Shown piece by piece: positions 1 through 7,483 of a DNA stretch of 8,064 nucleotides. Numbering within the stretch: position 1 is the first letter of the stretch; every line of letters starts with the position of its first letter. Source of the stretch: an uncultured Methylophaga sp. (GTDB taxonomy: Bacteria; Pseudomonadota; Gammaproteobacteria; Nitrosococcales; Methylophagaceae); the NCBI GenBank assembly GCA_946885755.1, contig CAMPHB010000050.1, positions 1 through 8,064 of the forward strand, given 5' to 3'. The position numbers and the translations under genes were made by a program. Below the pieces are notes generated by a model. It saw nothing but the letters and a program-made list of their open reading frames with translations, searched no databases and was not told the DNA's origin.

Positions 1-115
1 TCTGGCGCTGTTAAACCCTGCCTCAGGCAAGGGTGACAAAGTCGGTTTCAAAATTCTCGAAGATGGTCGCAAAGTTCGCGTCTTCAAGTCGAACGGCGAA
101 ACCGTTGGCGCTTGA
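1..115 (+). CDS. rplX: 50S ribosomal protein L24, 3' end only
   Basis: The window opens inside this gene. The last 37 codons are present, read from base 2 and ending in TGA at 113-115. The visible C-terminal part contains [20 protein letters not shown], which matches the end of bacterial L24 (RVGFRFEDGKKVRFFKSN in E. coli, from memory). L24 binds the 5' region of 23S rRNA and starts 50S assembly. The N-terminal KOW domain lies outside the window. The gene is followed after 20 bases by rplE, the normal order in the spc operon. Identity rests on this C-terminal match and on the neighbours. Confidence 0.93.
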   Translation, partial: LALLNPASGKGDKVGFKILEDGRKVRVFKSNGETVGA

Positions 116-126
116 GCTAGAGTTGG

Positions 127-160
127 GATAATACAGTGAGCAGATTAAAAGATTATTATC
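127..160 (+). promoter_or_regulatory. Candidate S8 autoregulatory hairpin at the rplE start
   Basis: Bases 127-132 (GATAAT) pair perfectly with 155-160 (ATTATC), enclosing the GTG start of rplE. Next to this helix are A-C on the 5' side (133-134) and GATT on the 3' side (151-154). In E. coli the S8 repressor site lies at the same place: as I remember it, the helix is GTAGT/ACTAC with the same flanking A-C and GATT. The helix bases differ in a compensating way. Part of the likeness on the 3' side could come simply from conserved codons for DYY. The upper stem seen in E. coli is not obvious here, so the site is tentative. Confidence 0.4.
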
Positions 161-675
161 GTGAGACAGTAGTTAAACAACTGCAAGAGCAGTTTAACTA
201 TAAGTCTGTTATGGAAGTGCCACGCATTACCAAGATCACATTAAATATGGGTGTTGGCGAAGCGTTGACTGATAAAAAAGTACTAGAAAATGCCGTTGCC
301 GATATGGAGCGCATTGCTGGTCAGAAGGCTGTTGTTACCAAAGCCAAAAAATCAGTTGCCGGCTTTAAAGTGCGTGAAGGCTGGCCGATCGGCTGCAAAG
401 TCACACTGCGTAGTGAGCGCATGTATGACTTTCTGGATCGCTTGATCAGTATTTCCATTCCTCGTATTCGTGATTTTCGTGGTTTAAACCCGAAATCTTT
501 CGATGGTCAGGGAAACTACAGTATGGGAATTAAAGAGCAAATCATTTTCCCAGAAATTGAGTTTGACAAGATCGACAAAACCCGCGGTATGGATATTACC
601 ATCACGACCACTGCGAAAACCGCAGAAGAGTCCCGCGCTTTGTTGGCTGCGTTCAAGTTTCCTTTTAGAAAATAA
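136..675 (+). CDS. rplE: 50S ribosomal protein L5
   Basis: A full-length protein of 179 residues, the same length as E. coli L5. It binds 5S rRNA and helps place the central protuberance of the 50S subunit. Family signatures seen include RLKDYYRE at the N-terminus, [15 protein letters not shown] around residues 29-43, the [14 protein letters not shown] segment near residues 79-92, and the [12 protein letters not shown] segment near 108-119. The start is GTG at 136, preceded by GGGA at 125-128 with 7 bases between. No ATG gives the conserved N-terminus. The start codon sits in the loop of a possible S8-binding hairpin (127-160), which would make it the control point of the operon, as in E. coli. 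Nothing in the coding sequence is unusual. Confidence 0.98.
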   Translation: MSRLKDYYRETVVKQLQEQFNYKSVMEVPRITKITLNMGVGEALTDKKVLENAVADMERIAGQKAVVTKAKKSVAGFKVREGWPIGCKVTLRSERMYDFLDRLISISIPRIRDFRGLNPKSFDGQGNYSMGIKEQIIFPEIEFDKIDKTRGMDITITTTAKTAEESRALLAAFKFPFRK

Positions 676-698
676 ACCGAGTCTGGGTGGAATAAATT

Positions 699-1004
699 AT
701 GGCTAAACGTTGCATGGTTAATCGCGAGATTAAAAGAGCAAAACTGGTACAAAAATACGCGGCAAAAAAAGCTGAGCTGAAAAAGCAAATGCTGGATATG
801 TCACTGAGCGTTGAGCAACGCGAAGCAGCAGCTAAGAAGTTTCATGCGCTGCCGCGTAATGCAAGCCGGACACGCCTGCGTAACCGTTGTGAAATTACCG
901 GTCGGCCGCACGGTGTATACCGTAAGTTTGGCCTGGCGCGTAACAAATTGCGCGAGCATGCAATGAAAGGCGATATTCCTGGCCTGGTCATGGCCAGTTG
1001 GTAA
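699..1004 (+). CDS. rpsN: 30S ribosomal protein S14, long zinc-free form
   Basis: A protein of 101 residues, the same length as E. coli S14. It sits in the head of the 30S subunit near the decoding side. The conserved C-terminal half is clear: [20 protein letters not shown] at residues 51-70, then [11 protein letters not shown], and IPGLVMASW at the end. The paired CXXC zinc ligands of the short S14 type are absent; only single cysteines at 5 and 64 are seen, so this is the C-minus form. The ATG at 699 follows a G-rich site (GGTGG, 686-690). It lies 23 bases after rplE and 29 before rpsH, in the standard order. Confidence 0.98.
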   Translation: MAKRCMVNREIKRAKLVQKYAAKKAELKKQMLDMSLSVEQREAAAKKFHALPRNASRTRLRNRCEITGRPHGVYRKFGLARNKLREHAMKGDIPGLVMASW

Positions 1005-1033
1005 TTGCCAACCTGATTTGTGGAGCAAAATAA

Positions 1034-1429
1034 ATGAGTATGACAGATCCAATTGCCGACATGCTGACCCGCATTCGCAATGCCCAACAGGCCAACAAAG
1101 TTGATGTCACTATGCCATCTTCTAAAGTCAAAATCAGCATTGCTGAGGTACTGAAAGAAGAAGGTTATATCACTGGTTTTAGTGTCAGTGATGAGACTGC
1201 TAAGCCACTGCTGACAGTGACTTTGAAATACTTCGAAGGCAAGCCGGTTATCGAAACAATTAACCGTGTTAGCCGTCCTGGTTTACGTGTATATCGCTCT
1301 GCCAGCCAGCTGCCAAAAGTAATCGGCGGTCTGGGTGTGGCAATCGTCTCGACCTCTAAAGGTGTAATGGCTGATCGTAAAGCCCGTGCCCTTGGTCAGG
1401 GCGGCGAAGTGCTGTGCTCGGTTAGCTAA
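1034..1429 (+). CDS. rpsH: 30S ribosomal protein S8
   Basis: A protein of 131 residues (E. coli has 130). S8 binds the central domain of 16S rRNA and in enterobacteria also represses translation of the spc operon by binding its mRNA. The N-terminus [18 protein letters not shown] is typical. The RNA-binding [10 protein letters not shown] motif lies at 106-115, followed by a [10 protein letters not shown] ending. The first ATG (1034) is chosen over the in-frame one at 1040 because MSM is the usual start and GGAG at 1022-1025 is 8 bases upstream. The product is the expected ligand of the candidate hairpin at the rplE start. Confidence 0.98.
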   Translation: MSMTDPIADMLTRIRNAQQANKVDVTMPSSKVKISIAEVLKEEGYITGFSVSDETAKPLLTVTLKYFEGKPVIETINRVSRPGLRVYRSASQLPKVIGGLGVAIVSTSKGVMADRKARALGQGGEVLCSVS

Positions 1430-1453
1430 GCTCAATTTTCGGAGAGAATAACA

Positions 1454-1987
1454 ATGTCACGTATCGCAAATGCGCCAGTGCAAATTCCGGCAGGCGTGGA
1501 AGTCTCGCTGAAAGATAACGAGATCACCATTAAAGGTAGCAAAGGCACTCTGAGTCGTACCCTTCATCCAGAAGTGGAAGTGGCTCAGGAAGGTGCGGCG
1601 CTGACCACCAAAGCAAGATCAAACAGCAAAACAGCAGTGGCTTTAACCGGTACTGCCCGCGCGTTGATTAGCAATATGGTGCATGGTGTATCGCAAGGTT
1701 TTGAAAAACGTCTGACTTTGGTTGGCGTTGGTTACCGTGCGAAAGCCCAAGGTAACAAACTTGATTTGACGTTGGGTTTTTCACACCCGGTTCAATATGA
1801 CGTGCCAAATGGCGTCACGGTTGACACCCCAAGTCAGACAGAAATCGTAGTCACCGGTGCCGACAAACAGGTAGTGGGACAAGTGGCGGCAGATATTCGC
1901 GCTTATCGTTCACCAGAGCCATATAAAGGTAAAGGTGTGCGTTATTCAGATGAATATGTTGCTCGTAAAGAAGCTAAGAAAAAATAA
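1454..1987 (+). CDS. rplF: 50S ribosomal protein L6
   Basis: A protein of 177 residues, exactly the usual gammaproteobacterial length. L6 has two similar domains and binds 23S rRNA near the factor-binding site at the base of the L7/L12 stalk. The start [17 protein letters not shown], the mid-region [20 protein letters not shown], and the C-terminal signature [16 protein letters not shown] near residues 155-170 are all present. The ATG follows a good ribosome site, GGAGAG at 1441-1446. The lysine-rich tail (EAKKK) is normal for the family. No break or odd residue was seen. Confidence 0.98.
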   Translation: MSRIANAPVQIPAGVEVSLKDNEITIKGSKGTLSRTLHPEVEVAQEGAALTTKARSNSKTAVALTGTARALISNMVHGVSQGFEKRLTLVGVGYRAKAQGNKLDLTLGFSHPVQYDVPNGVTVDTPSQTEIVVTGADKQVVGQVAADIRAYRSPEPYKGKGVRYSDEYVARKEAKKK

Positions 1988-1999
1988 TTAGGCTCAATT

Positions 2000-2353
2000 A
2001 TGGATAAGAAATCTTCAAGATTACGCAGAGCGGCTCGGTCGCGCGCCAAAATCAGAGAGCTGGAAGTTTACCGACTCACCGTTCACAGAACGCCGCGTCA
2101 TATTTATGCCCAAGTGTTAACGCACGACAGCAGCAAAGTGATCGCTGCTGCTTCAACTTTAGATCCTGAAGTGAAGAAAGCGTTGTCAGCGACTGGTAAT
2201 AAAGCAGCTGCTGAACTGGTTGGCAAAACCGTTGCTGAACGTGCGGTTAAAAATGGCGTGACCGAAGTGGCATTTGACCGCAGTGGTTTCAGTTATCACG
2301 GTCGGGTGAAAGCTCTGGCAGATGCGGCCCGTGAAAGCGGTCTGCAGTTCTAA
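2000..2353 (+). CDS. rplR: 50S ribosomal protein L18
   Basis: A protein of 117 residues, the family's usual length. L18 works with L5 and L25 to bind 5S rRNA and fix it into the 50S subunit. The basic N-terminal arm (residues 1-20, rich in Arg and Lys), the [12 protein letters not shown] strand near 28-39, and the C-terminal [20 protein letters not shown] segment are characteristic. It starts 12 bases after rplF. The only Shine-Dalgarno-like sequence is a short AGG at 1990-1992, weaker than that of its neighbours, so translation is probably coupled to rplF. Confidence 0.98.
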   Translation: MDKKSSRLRRAARSRAKIRELEVYRLTVHRTPRHIYAQVLTHDSSKVIAAASTLDPEVKKALSATGNKAAAELVGKTVAERAVKNGVTEVAFDRSGFSYHGRVKALADAARESGLQF

Positions 2354-2371
2354 TTTAATAAGGTAAGTCAC

Positions 2372-2881
2372 ATGGCTCAGAATGAACAACGCCAAGCCAC
2401 ATCTGATGGCTTGATTGAAAAATTAGTCGGTATTCGCCGCGTCGCAAAAGTCGTTAAAGGCGGTCGTGTTTTTGGTTTCTCTGCCTTGACCGTTGTTGGT
2501 GATGGCAATGGCCGCGTAGGCTTCGGTCAGGGCAAAGCCCGCGAAGTACCTGTTGCTATTCAAAAAGCAATGGATGAAGCCCGTAAAAACATGCAAAAAG
2601 TTGTGCTGAATGGTGATACTTTGCACCATCCGCTGACTGCTCGTCACGGTGCCGCTAAAGTGTTCATGCAGCCAGCCTCTGAAGGTACCGGCGTTATTGC
2701 CGGTGGTGCGATGCGTGCAGTATTTGACGCGGTCGGTGTCCACAACGTTCTGGCTAAATCAATGGGTTCTACCAATCCATTAAATGTGGTGCGTGCCACT
2801 ATTAACGGCCTGACCGACATGAATAACCCAGAAGCAATTGCAGCCAAACGTGGCAAGACAGTTGCTGAAATCACGGAATAA
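2372..2881 (+). CDS. rpsE: 30S ribosomal protein S5
   Basis: A protein of 169 residues (E. coli has 167). S5 lies at the back of the 30S subunit near the decoding centre and influences accuracy and spectinomycin response. The N-terminal RNA-binding domain contains [20 protein letters not shown] near residues 27-46 and [14 protein letters not shown] near 54-67. The C-terminal domain has the conserved [15 protein letters not shown] segment near 103-117 and [17 protein letters not shown]. The loop around residues 24-33, where spectinomycin-resistance changes are known in E. coli, looks wild type. The ATG follows AAGG at 2360-2363. It ends 4 bases before rpmD. Confidence 0.98.
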   Translation: MAQNEQRQATSDGLIEKLVGIRRVAKVVKGGRVFGFSALTVVGDGNGRVGFGQGKAREVPVAIQKAMDEARKNMQKVVLNGDTLHHPLTARHGAAKVFMQPASEGTGVIAGGAMRAVFDAVGVHNVLAKSMGSTNPLNVVRATINGLTDMNNPEAIAAKRGKTVAEITE

Positions 2882-2885
2882 AGCA

Positions 2886-3074
2886 ATGAGTTCACCCGCT
2901 AAATTAAAAGTGACTTTGGTTAAAAGCACCATTGGCCGGCTGGAAAAGCATAAAGCCTGTGTTGCTGGCCTTGGTTTACGTAAAACCGGCAGCAGCGCCG
3001 TGGTGATTGATACCCCGGAAAATCGCGGCATGATTAATCGCGTGTCTTATTTGCTGAAAGTTGAGGAAGCATAA
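2886..3074 (+). CDS. rpmD: 50S ribosomal protein L30
   Basis: A small protein of 62 residues (E. coli has 59). L30 binds 23S rRNA domain II. The sequence [20 protein letters not shown] at residues 8-27, followed by GLGLRK and then [20 protein letters not shown], is diagnostic. An in-frame ATG exists at 2838 inside rpsE, but it would add 16 residues unrelated to the family, so the ATG at 2886 is the start. It begins 4 bases after the rpsE stop, and its last codons carry the ribosome site of rplO, so rpsE, rpmD and rplO are probably translated in a coupled way. Confidence 0.97.
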   Translation: MSSPAKLKVTLVKSTIGRLEKHKACVAGLGLRKTGSSAVVIDTPENRGMINRVSYLLKVEEA

Positions 3075-3075
3075 T

Positions 3076-3510
3076 ATGAACCTGAATACAATTGCTCCGG
3101 CACCTGGTGCCAAGAAAGATGCCAAGCGCGTCGGCCGTGGTATTGGTTCTGGCTTAGGTAAAACTGGCGGTCGCGGCCATAAAGGTCAAAAAGCACGTTC
3201 AGGTGGTTTCCATAAACGTGGTTTTGAAGGCGGTCAGATGCCTTTGCAGCGTCGTTTGCCGAAAGTGGGCTTTAGTTCACGTAAGTCGGCCACAACTGCG
3301 CAAATTCGTTTGGATGTGCTGAACCATATTGAAGCTGATGTTATTGACTTGTTGACATTGAAGGCAGCTGGTGCTGTGCCAGAAAATACACTGCGCGTTA
3401 AAGTTATCAACTCTGGCGAATTGAAAGCCAAAGTTAATCTGAAAGGCATTATTGCGACAGCTGGCGCAGAAAAAGCGATCACAGCTGCCGGCGGTAAAGT
3501 CGAAGAGTAA
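3076..3510 (+). CDS. rplO: 50S ribosomal protein L15
   Basis: A protein of 144 residues, identical in length to E. coli L15, a late-assembly protein that contacts several 23S rRNA domains. The N-terminal half is the usual Gly/Lys/Arg-rich extended region: [20 protein letters not shown] at residues 19-38, then [20 protein letters not shown] near 41-60. The globular C-terminal half ends in VEE. The ATG at 3076 is chosen over an upstream in-frame one at 3061 because it gives the standard [14 protein letters not shown] start, and GAGGAAG at 3063-3069, inside rpmD, is correctly spaced. Only 1 base separates it from the rpmD stop. Confidence 0.98.
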   Translation: MNLNTIAPAPGAKKDAKRVGRGIGSGLGKTGGRGHKGQKARSGGFHKRGFEGGQMPLQRRLPKVGFSSRKSATTAQIRLDVLNHIEADVIDLLTLKAAGAVPENTLRVKVINSGELKAKVNLKGIIATAGAEKAITAAGGKVEE

Positions 3511-3516
3511 GCGTAA

Positions 3517-3553
3517 GTGGAAAAAAACAGACAACAAGCAGCAGGTATGCTCG
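3517..3553 (+). other. secY: Severed 5' end of secY, out of frame with the rest
   Basis: GTG at 3517 lies 6 bases after the rplO stop and is preceded by GAAGAG (3502-3507), a plausible ribosome site, so it looks like the natural secY start. It reads [12 protein letters not shown], a credible polar SecY N-terminus, and then leaves the SecY frame at about 3553. Continuing in this frame gives unrelated residues and a TGA at 3610-3612. The usual segment of the GELKQRLLF type that leads into membrane segment 1 is absent. A loss of 3n+2 bases here would explain both facts. Taking this as remnant secY coding sequence is inference from position and family layout. Confidence 0.6.
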
Positions 3554-4828
3554 GTGCTGGGTGCTTTGCTGGTGTATCGGCTTGGTACTTTTATCCCGGT
3601 CCCAGGAATTGATCCTGCTGCACTGGCGATCATGTTTGAGCAGCAAAGCGGCACGATTTTAGACATGTTTAACATGTTCTCAGGCGGTGCCTTGGAGCGG
3701 TTGTCTGTTTTTGCTCTGGGTGTGATGCCCTATATTTCAGCATCTATTATTATGCAGTTGCTGACAGTGGTGCATCCGAAGCTGGCACAGCTTAAAAAAG
3801 AAGGTGCGGCCGGGAAACGTAAAATCACCCAGTACACCCGCTACGGCACTTTAATGTTGGCGACTTTTCAGGCAATTGGTATTTCTATTGCGCTAGAAGG
3901 TCAGCAAGCTGGTGGTATGGGCGTGGTCATCGATCCGGGTATGCTGTTTCGTATTACGGCAGTTGTCACGCTGGTTACCGGCACCATGTTCCTGATGTGG
4001 CTGGGTGAACAAATTACTGAGCGTGGCATTGGTAACGGTATTTCGTTGATTATCTTCGCAGGTATTGTGGCGGGTCTGCCACAAGCAATTGGTGGCACCC
4101 TGGAATTAGCGCGTACCGGACAGTTGCATACCTTTTTAGTAATTGCCTTATTGGCAATGGCCTTGGCTGTTACTGCATTTGTAGTGTTTGTTGAACGTGG
4201 TCAGCGGCGGATCCCTGTGCATTATGCCAAGCGGCAGCAAGGCCGTAAGATGATGGCTGGCCAGGTAACCCATTTACCATTGAAGCTGAATATGGCTGGT
4301 GTTATTCCGCCAATTTTCGCATCAAGTATTATTTTGTTTCCGGCGACGATTGCCGGCTGGTTTGGTGCTTCAGGTGGTATGAGTTGGTTGCAGGACATCT
4401 CTACACTGATGTCTCCCGGCCAACCAATGTATGTAATGGCTTATGCTTTTGCGATTATCTTTTTCTGCTTTTTCTATACGGCGTTAGTATTTAACCCGAA
4501 AGATACCGCTGAAAATTTGCAAAAGTCCGGTGCGTTTATTCCAGGCATTCGTCCCGGTGAGCAAACCTCACGCTATATTGATTCGGTGATGGGGCGTCTG
4601 ACACTGGCGGGTGCGGTTTACATTACGGCAGTTTGTTTGTTGCCAGAGTTTTTGATTCTTTACTGGAGTGTACCGTTTTATTTTGGTGGTACATCGCTGT
4701 TGATCATTGTCGTTGTCATTATGGACTTTGTGTCTCAGGTGCAATCACACATGATGTCACAGCAGTATGAAAGTTTGATGCGCAAATCAAACAAAAATAA
4801 CAATGGGATTACTGGCTTTTTAAGCTAA
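3554..4828 (+). CDS. secY: Preprotein translocase subunit SecY, 5' end defective
   Basis: SecY is the pore subunit of the inner-membrane SecYEG channel. The frame matches the family from [20 protein letters not shown] in membrane segment 1 to the stop. Seen in order, numbered from 3554: the plug region [34 protein letters not shown] near 150-164, VERGQRRIP near 212, the SecA/ribosome-contact loop KRQQGRK near 226, [14 protein letters not shown] near 246, and PGIRPGEQT near 330-338 with the conserved Arg at 333 (Arg357 in E. coli). This reading gives 424 residues against about 443 in E. coli. The first possible start in this frame after rplO is GTG at 3554, with AGG at 3543-3545 eight bases upstream, but it would cut into membrane segment 1. 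An in-frame ATG at 3452 lies inside rplO and adds non-family sequence. Identity is certain; the start is not. Because secY is essential, an assembly or sequencing fault is a serious possibility. Confidence 0.9.
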   Translation: MLGALLVYRLGTFIPVPGIDPAALAIMFEQQSGTILDMFNMFSGGALERLSVFALGVMPYISASIIMQLLTVVHPKLAQLKKEGAAGKRKITQYTRYGTLMLATFQAIGISIALEGQQAGGMGVVIDPGMLFRITAVVTLVTGTMFLMWLGEQITERGIGNGISLIIFAGIVAGLPQAIGGTLELARTGQLHTFLVIALLAMALAVTAFVVFVERGQRRIPVHYAKRQQGRKMMAGQVTHLPLKLNMAGVIPPIFASSIILFPATIAGWFGASGGMSWLQDISTLMSPGQPMYVMAYAFAIIFFCFFYTALVFNPKDTAENLQKSGAFIPGIRPGEQTSRYIDSVMGRLTLAGAVYITAVCLLPEFLILYWSVPFYFGGTSLLIIVVVIMDFVSQVQSHMMSQQYESLMRKSNKNNNGITGFLS

Positions 4829-4859
4829 GTGCTCGCGACAAGTTTGCTGGAGAAATTTG

Positions 4860-4973
4860 ATGAAAGTTCAGGCGTCAGTCAAAAAGATTTGCCGTAATTG
4901 CAAAATCGTGAAAAGAAATGGTGTACTGCGGGTTATCTGTAAAGAAGCTCGTCATAAACAACGTCAGGGTTAA
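4860..4973 (+). CDS. rpmJ: 50S ribosomal protein L36, zinc-binding form
   Basis: A 37-residue protein. L36 is the smallest 50S protein and sits near the peptidyl-transferase region. The sequence starts [20 protein letters not shown] and ends RHKQRQG. The zinc ribbon ligands are Cys11, Cys14, Cys27 and His32, so this is the C-plus form. ATG at 4860 is preceded by GGAGA at 4849-4853. It lies 31 bases after secY and 88 before rpsM. No infA is present between secY and this gene, unlike in betaproteobacteria and many Gram-positives. Confidence 0.97.
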   Translation: MKVQASVKKICRNCKIVKRNGVLRVICKEARHKQRQG

Positions 4974-4996
4974 GCTGACGGATCGTATTTACTTTG

Positions 4997-5026
4997 TTGT
5001 TGGGCAGTGTTTTTGTATGTTACAAT
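4997..5026 (+). promoter_or_regulatory. Candidate sigma-70 promoter of the alpha operon
   Basis: A TACAAT -10 element at 5021-5026 matches 5 of 6 consensus bases and is directly preceded by TGT (5018-5020), an extended -10 motif. TTGTTG at 4997-5002 is a weak -35 box at 18-base spacing. It lies in the 88-base gap between rpmJ and rpsM, the place where E. coli has its secondary alpha promoter. Transcription would start near 5033, leaving a leader of about 30 bases. The genes are very probably also read through from the spc side. Confidence 0.5.
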
Positions 5027-5054
5027 TCGCTGTTCACTCCTGAGAAATTTAGGG
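5001..5054 (+). promoter_or_regulatory. Folded rpsM leader, candidate S4 control region
   Basis: In read-through mRNA, 5001-5009 can pair with 5028-5036 (9 pairs, 3 of them G-U), and inside it TTGTA (5013-5017) pairs with TACAA (5021-5025) around a 3-base loop. Just downstream, TCCT at 5038-5041 can pair with the rpsM ribosome site AGGG at 5051-5054, which could mask it. In E. coli, S4 represses the alpha operon by holding a leader pseudoknot here. The pairings are seen by eye; S4 binding is inferred. Transcripts from the internal promoter would lack the first arm. Confidence 0.35.
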
Positions 5055-5061
5055 TAATTGA

Positions 5062-5415
5062 ATGGCTCGTATAGCTGGTATTAACGTCCCTGTGCAAAAG
5101 CACACGGTCATCGCATTAACATCGATTTATGGCATTGGCCGTACTCGTGCTCAACAAATCTGTGCTGCCGCTGGCATTGCACCTGATGCAAAAATCAGAG
5201 ATTTGTCTGAAGCCGAAGTAGAGCAATTGCGTTCTGAAGTTGCCAAGTTCTCTGTTGAAGGTGACTTGCGTCGTGAAGTGTCGATGGATATTAAGCGTCT
5301 CAAAGACTTGGGTTGCTATCGTGGCGTGCGTCACCGCAGAGGTCTGCCAGTTCGTGGTCAGAGAACCAAAACCAATGCCCGGACCCGTAAAGGTCCGCGC
5401 CGTGTGATTAAGTAA
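5062..5415 (+). CDS. rpsM: 30S ribosomal protein S13
   Basis: A protein of 117 residues (E. coli has 118). S13 lies in the head of the 30S subunit, contacts the P-site tRNA and forms bridges to the 50S subunit. The start [14 protein letters not shown], the helix-hairpin segment [14 protein letters not shown] near residues 21-34, and the basic tail [19 protein letters not shown] at 90-108 followed by RKGPRRVIK are all typical. ATG at 5062 follows AGGG at 5051-5054 with 7 bases between. This is the first gene of the alpha operon and in E. coli is the target of S4 repression. Confidence 0.98.
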   Translation: MARIAGINVPVQKHTVIALTSIYGIGRTRAQQICAAAGIAPDAKIRDLSEAEVEQLRSEVAKFSVEGDLRREVSMDIKRLKDLGCYRGVRHRRGLPVRGQRTKTNARTRKGPRRVIK

Positions 5416-5427
5416 GGGAAGTCTTCG

Positions 5428-5817
5428 ATGGCAAATGCATCAACACGACAACGTAAGCGTGTCAAAAAGAATGTAGTGGATGGCGTTGTCCATATTCATG
5501 CTTCTTTTAACAACACTATTATCACCATTTCTGACCGTCAGGGTAATGCACTTTCATGGGCGACTGCCGGTGGTTGTGGTTTCCGTGGCTCTCGTAAGAG
5601 CACACCTTTCGCGGCACAGGTTGCTGCCGAGAAAGCAGGTGAAGTGGTTAAAGAATTTGGCATGAAAAATCTGGATGTTGAGATCAAAGGCCCGGGTCCT
5701 GGTCGTGAATCAGCAGTCCGTGCCCTGAATAATCTGGGCTTTAAAATTACAAACATCACTGACGTGACACCGATCCCGCACAATGGTTGTCGTCCGCCAA
5801 AGCGTCGTCGCGTTTAA
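5428..5817 (+). CDS. rpsK: 30S ribosomal protein S11
   Basis: A protein of 129 residues, the same length as E. coli S11, part of the 30S platform next to the mRNA exit. The basic N-terminus ([10 protein letters not shown]), [20 protein letters not shown] near residues 19-38, the [20 protein letters not shown] segment, and the C-terminal [14 protein letters not shown] are diagnostic. Asn119-Gly120 in that ending is the position where E. coli S11 is known to carry an isoaspartate, and the pair is kept here. ATG at 5428 follows AGGGAAG at 5415-5421, which overlaps the rpsM stop. The gap to rpsM is 12 bases. Confidence 0.98.
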   Translation: MANASTRQRKRVKKNVVDGVVHIHASFNNTIITISDRQGNALSWATAGGCGFRGSRKSTPFAAQVAAEKAGEVVKEFGMKNLDVEIKGPGPGRESAVRALNNLGFKITNITDVTPIPHNGCRPPKRRRV

Positions 5818-5838
5818 CAGGTTCTTGGAGTAAGATTA

Positions 5839-6459
5839 ATGGGAAAATATCGTGGCCCTACTTGCAAGCTTAGCCGCAGAGAAGGTACAGACCTGTTTCT
5901 GAAGGCTCGTGGTAATCCACTGGAAAGCAAATGCAAGATTGAACAAAAGCCAGGTCAACATGGTGCGCGTCGTGGTCGTGATTCTGACTACGCGACTCAG
6001 CTGCGTGCTAAGCAACGTATTCGTCGTATCTACGGTGTATTGGAAAAACAATTCCGTAACTATTACAAACTTGCTGATCAGAAAAAAGGTGCAACCGGCA
6101 TCAATTTGCTGAACCTGCTGGAACAGCGTTTGGATAATGTTGTTTACCGTATGGGGTTTGGTGCCACGCGTGCAGAATCTCGTCAGTTGGTCTCTCATAA
6201 AGCTGTCATGGTTAATGGCAAGGTTGTGAATATCGCTTCTTATCAAGTGAAAGATGGTGATGTTATTGAGATCCGTGAAAAAGCCAAAAAACAGGATCGT
6301 ATTGTTAATGCGATGTCTGTGGCTGAGCAGTTGGGCTTCCCTGAGTGGATTGAAGTCAATAGCAAAGCGTTGTCAGGTACCTTTAAACGGGCTCCTGAGC
6401 GTGATGAGCTGCCGGCAGAACTGTCAGAAAACCTGGTAGTTGAGCTTTACTCTAAATAG
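5839..6459 (+). CDS. rpsD: 30S ribosomal protein S4
   Basis: A protein of 206 residues, the same length as E. coli S4. S4 starts 30S assembly by binding the 5' domain of 16S rRNA, and in enterobacteria it also represses the alpha operon and takes part in rRNA antitermination. Visible features are [15 protein letters not shown] near 11-25, the [15 protein letters not shown] segment near 31-45, and the S4 RNA-binding domain from about 97 to 160, including [20 protein letters not shown] at 98-117 and [13 protein letters not shown]. No zinc-type Cys cluster is present. ATG at 5839 follows GGAG at 5827-5830. The protein ends in the usual VELYSK. Confidence 0.98.
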   Translation: MGKYRGPTCKLSRREGTDLFLKARGNPLESKCKIEQKPGQHGARRGRDSDYATQLRAKQRIRRIYGVLEKQFRNYYKLADQKKGATGINLLNLLEQRLDNVVYRMGFGATRAESRQLVSHKAVMVNGKVVNIASYQVKDGDVIEIREKAKKQDRIVNAMSVAEQLGFPEWIEVNSKALSGTFKRAPERDELPAELSENLVVELYSK

Positions 6460-6466
6460 TTTTAAT

Positions 6467-6485
6467 TAAATCTCACTGAGATTTA
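6467..6485 (+). promoter_or_regulatory. Hairpin just upstream of the rpoA ribosome site
   Basis: TAAATCTC at 6467-6474 and GAGATTTA at 6478-6485 form a perfect 8-base stem around the 3-base loop ACT. It ends 2 bases before the strong rpoA ribosome site AGAGGAA (6488-6494) in the 40-base gap after rpsD. No T-run follows, so it is not an intrinsic terminator. It might influence mRNA stability or access to the rpoA start. The role is unproven. Confidence 0.4.
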
Positions 6486-6499
6486 TCAGAGGAATTTGC

Positions 6500-7483
6500 A
6501 TGACGACTTATACGAGTCAATTTCTTAAACCAAGGATTGTAGACATCCAGAAGTTTAGTGACACACGTACACGTCTTGTACTAGAGCCGCTGGAACGTGG
6601 TTTTGGTCATACTTTGGGTAATGCACTGCGCCGTATTCTGCTGTCTTCTATGGAAGGTGCTGCAGTTGTTGAAGCGCAGATCGATGGCGTTGTGCATGAG
6701 TATTCAGCTATCGACGGTGTTCAGGAAGATGTTTTAGATATTTTGCTGAATATGAAAGGTATTGCGGTACAACTGCATGATGCCACTGAAGCAGTTTTAA
6801 GCTTGAATAAATCTGGGGTTGGTCCTGTAACTGTGGCAGATATCCAGTTGCCACATAATGTTGTAGTGACTAACCCAGACCATGTTATTGCTAATTTGAC
6901 TGGTGGTAGCTTGTCTATCACATTTAAAGTGGCTAAAGGCCGTGGTTATTCAGCTGCCAACACGCGTGCTATTGGCGAAGAAGAAGATCGTGCTATTGGT
7001 CAATTGTATTTAGATGCGTCATTCAGTCCTGTTCGTTTGGTGACTTACAGTGTTGAAAGCGCACGTGTTGAAAACCGTACCGATCTTGATAAGTTGATTA
7101 TTGATGTCGAAACTAACGGTACGTTGGAAGCAGAAGATGCTATTAAGTATGCAGCCACTATCTTAAGCGATCAGTTGACTGCGTTTGTTGATTTTACTGT
7201 TATTGAAGAAAGTGTTGTTGAGCATAAACAACCCGCAGTTGATCCAGCATTACTGCAAGCGATTGATGATCTTGATTTGACTGTGCGTTCAGCAAACTGT
7301 CTGAAAGCAGAAAATATTTATTATGTTGGTGATTTGATTCAGCGTACCGAAATGGAATTGCTGAAAACCCCTAATCTGGGTAAAAAATCGTTGACTGAAA
7401 TTAAAGAAGTACTGGCTTCAAAAGGGCTGTCTTTAGGCATGCACCTTGATAACTGGCCACCTGCTTCATTAGAGCAAAAATAA
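6500..7483 (+). CDS. rpoA: DNA-directed RNA polymerase subunit alpha
   Basis: A protein of 327 residues (E. coli has 329). Alpha dimerises to start polymerase assembly, and its C-terminal domain contacts promoter UP elements and activators. The N-terminal domain shows [18 protein letters not shown] at 33-50, with Arg45 matching the E. coli residue needed for assembly. A linker follows near 232-248. The C-terminal domain carries [20 protein letters not shown] from residue 260: Arg263, Asn266 and Lys269, then Gly294, Lys296, Ser297 and Glu300 correspond to the E. coli DNA-contact residues shifted by two. It ends [13 protein letters not shown] at 6500 follows AGAGGAA at 6488-6494. All key residues are present. 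Confidence 0.99.
   Translation: MTTYTSQFLKPRIVDIQKFSDTRTRLVLEPLERGFGHTLGNALRRILLSSMEGAAVVEAQIDGVVHEYSAIDGVQEDVLDILLNMKGIAVQLHDATEAVLSLNKSGVGPVTVADIQLPHNVVVTNPDHVIANLTGGSLSITFKVAKGRGYSAANTRAIGEEEDRAIGQLYLDASFSPVRLVTYSVESARVENRTDLDKLIIDVETNGTLEAEDAIKYAATILSDQLTAFVDFTVIEESVVEHKQPAVDPALLQAIDDLDLTVRSANCLKAENIYYVGDLIQRTEMELLKTPNLGKKSLTEIKEVLASKGLSLGMHLDNWPPASLEQK

Noticed and set aside
516..788. Long - strand open frames across rplE/rpsN and other genes
   Set aside because: They lie opposite conserved ribosomal genes, have no ribosome sites or family features, and are explained as shadows of the + strand coding.
3522..3528. A-AAA-AAC, an exact -1 frameshift heptamer, in phase with the GTG 3517 frame
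   Set aside because: A -1 shift would enter the third frame, which does not encode SecY (the SecY body needs +1), so programmed -1 shifting cannot explain the break. The A-run remains a possible site of an indel, but changing its length alone would not restore the missing family residues.
3452..3553. In-frame upstream extension of SecY beginning at ATG 3452 inside rplO
   Set aside because: The extension reads through the rplO 3' end in another frame, gives 34 basic residues unlike any SecY N-terminus, and has no ribosome site; it is a by-product of the overlap.
4775..4828. Unusual Asn/Lys-rich SecY C-terminus, suspected of being a second frameshift
   Set aside because: The ending aligns acceptably with the longer C-terminal tails of some gammaproteobacterial SecY proteins (Pseudomonas-like, ending in G-x-L-R), and the stop is well placed before rpmJ.
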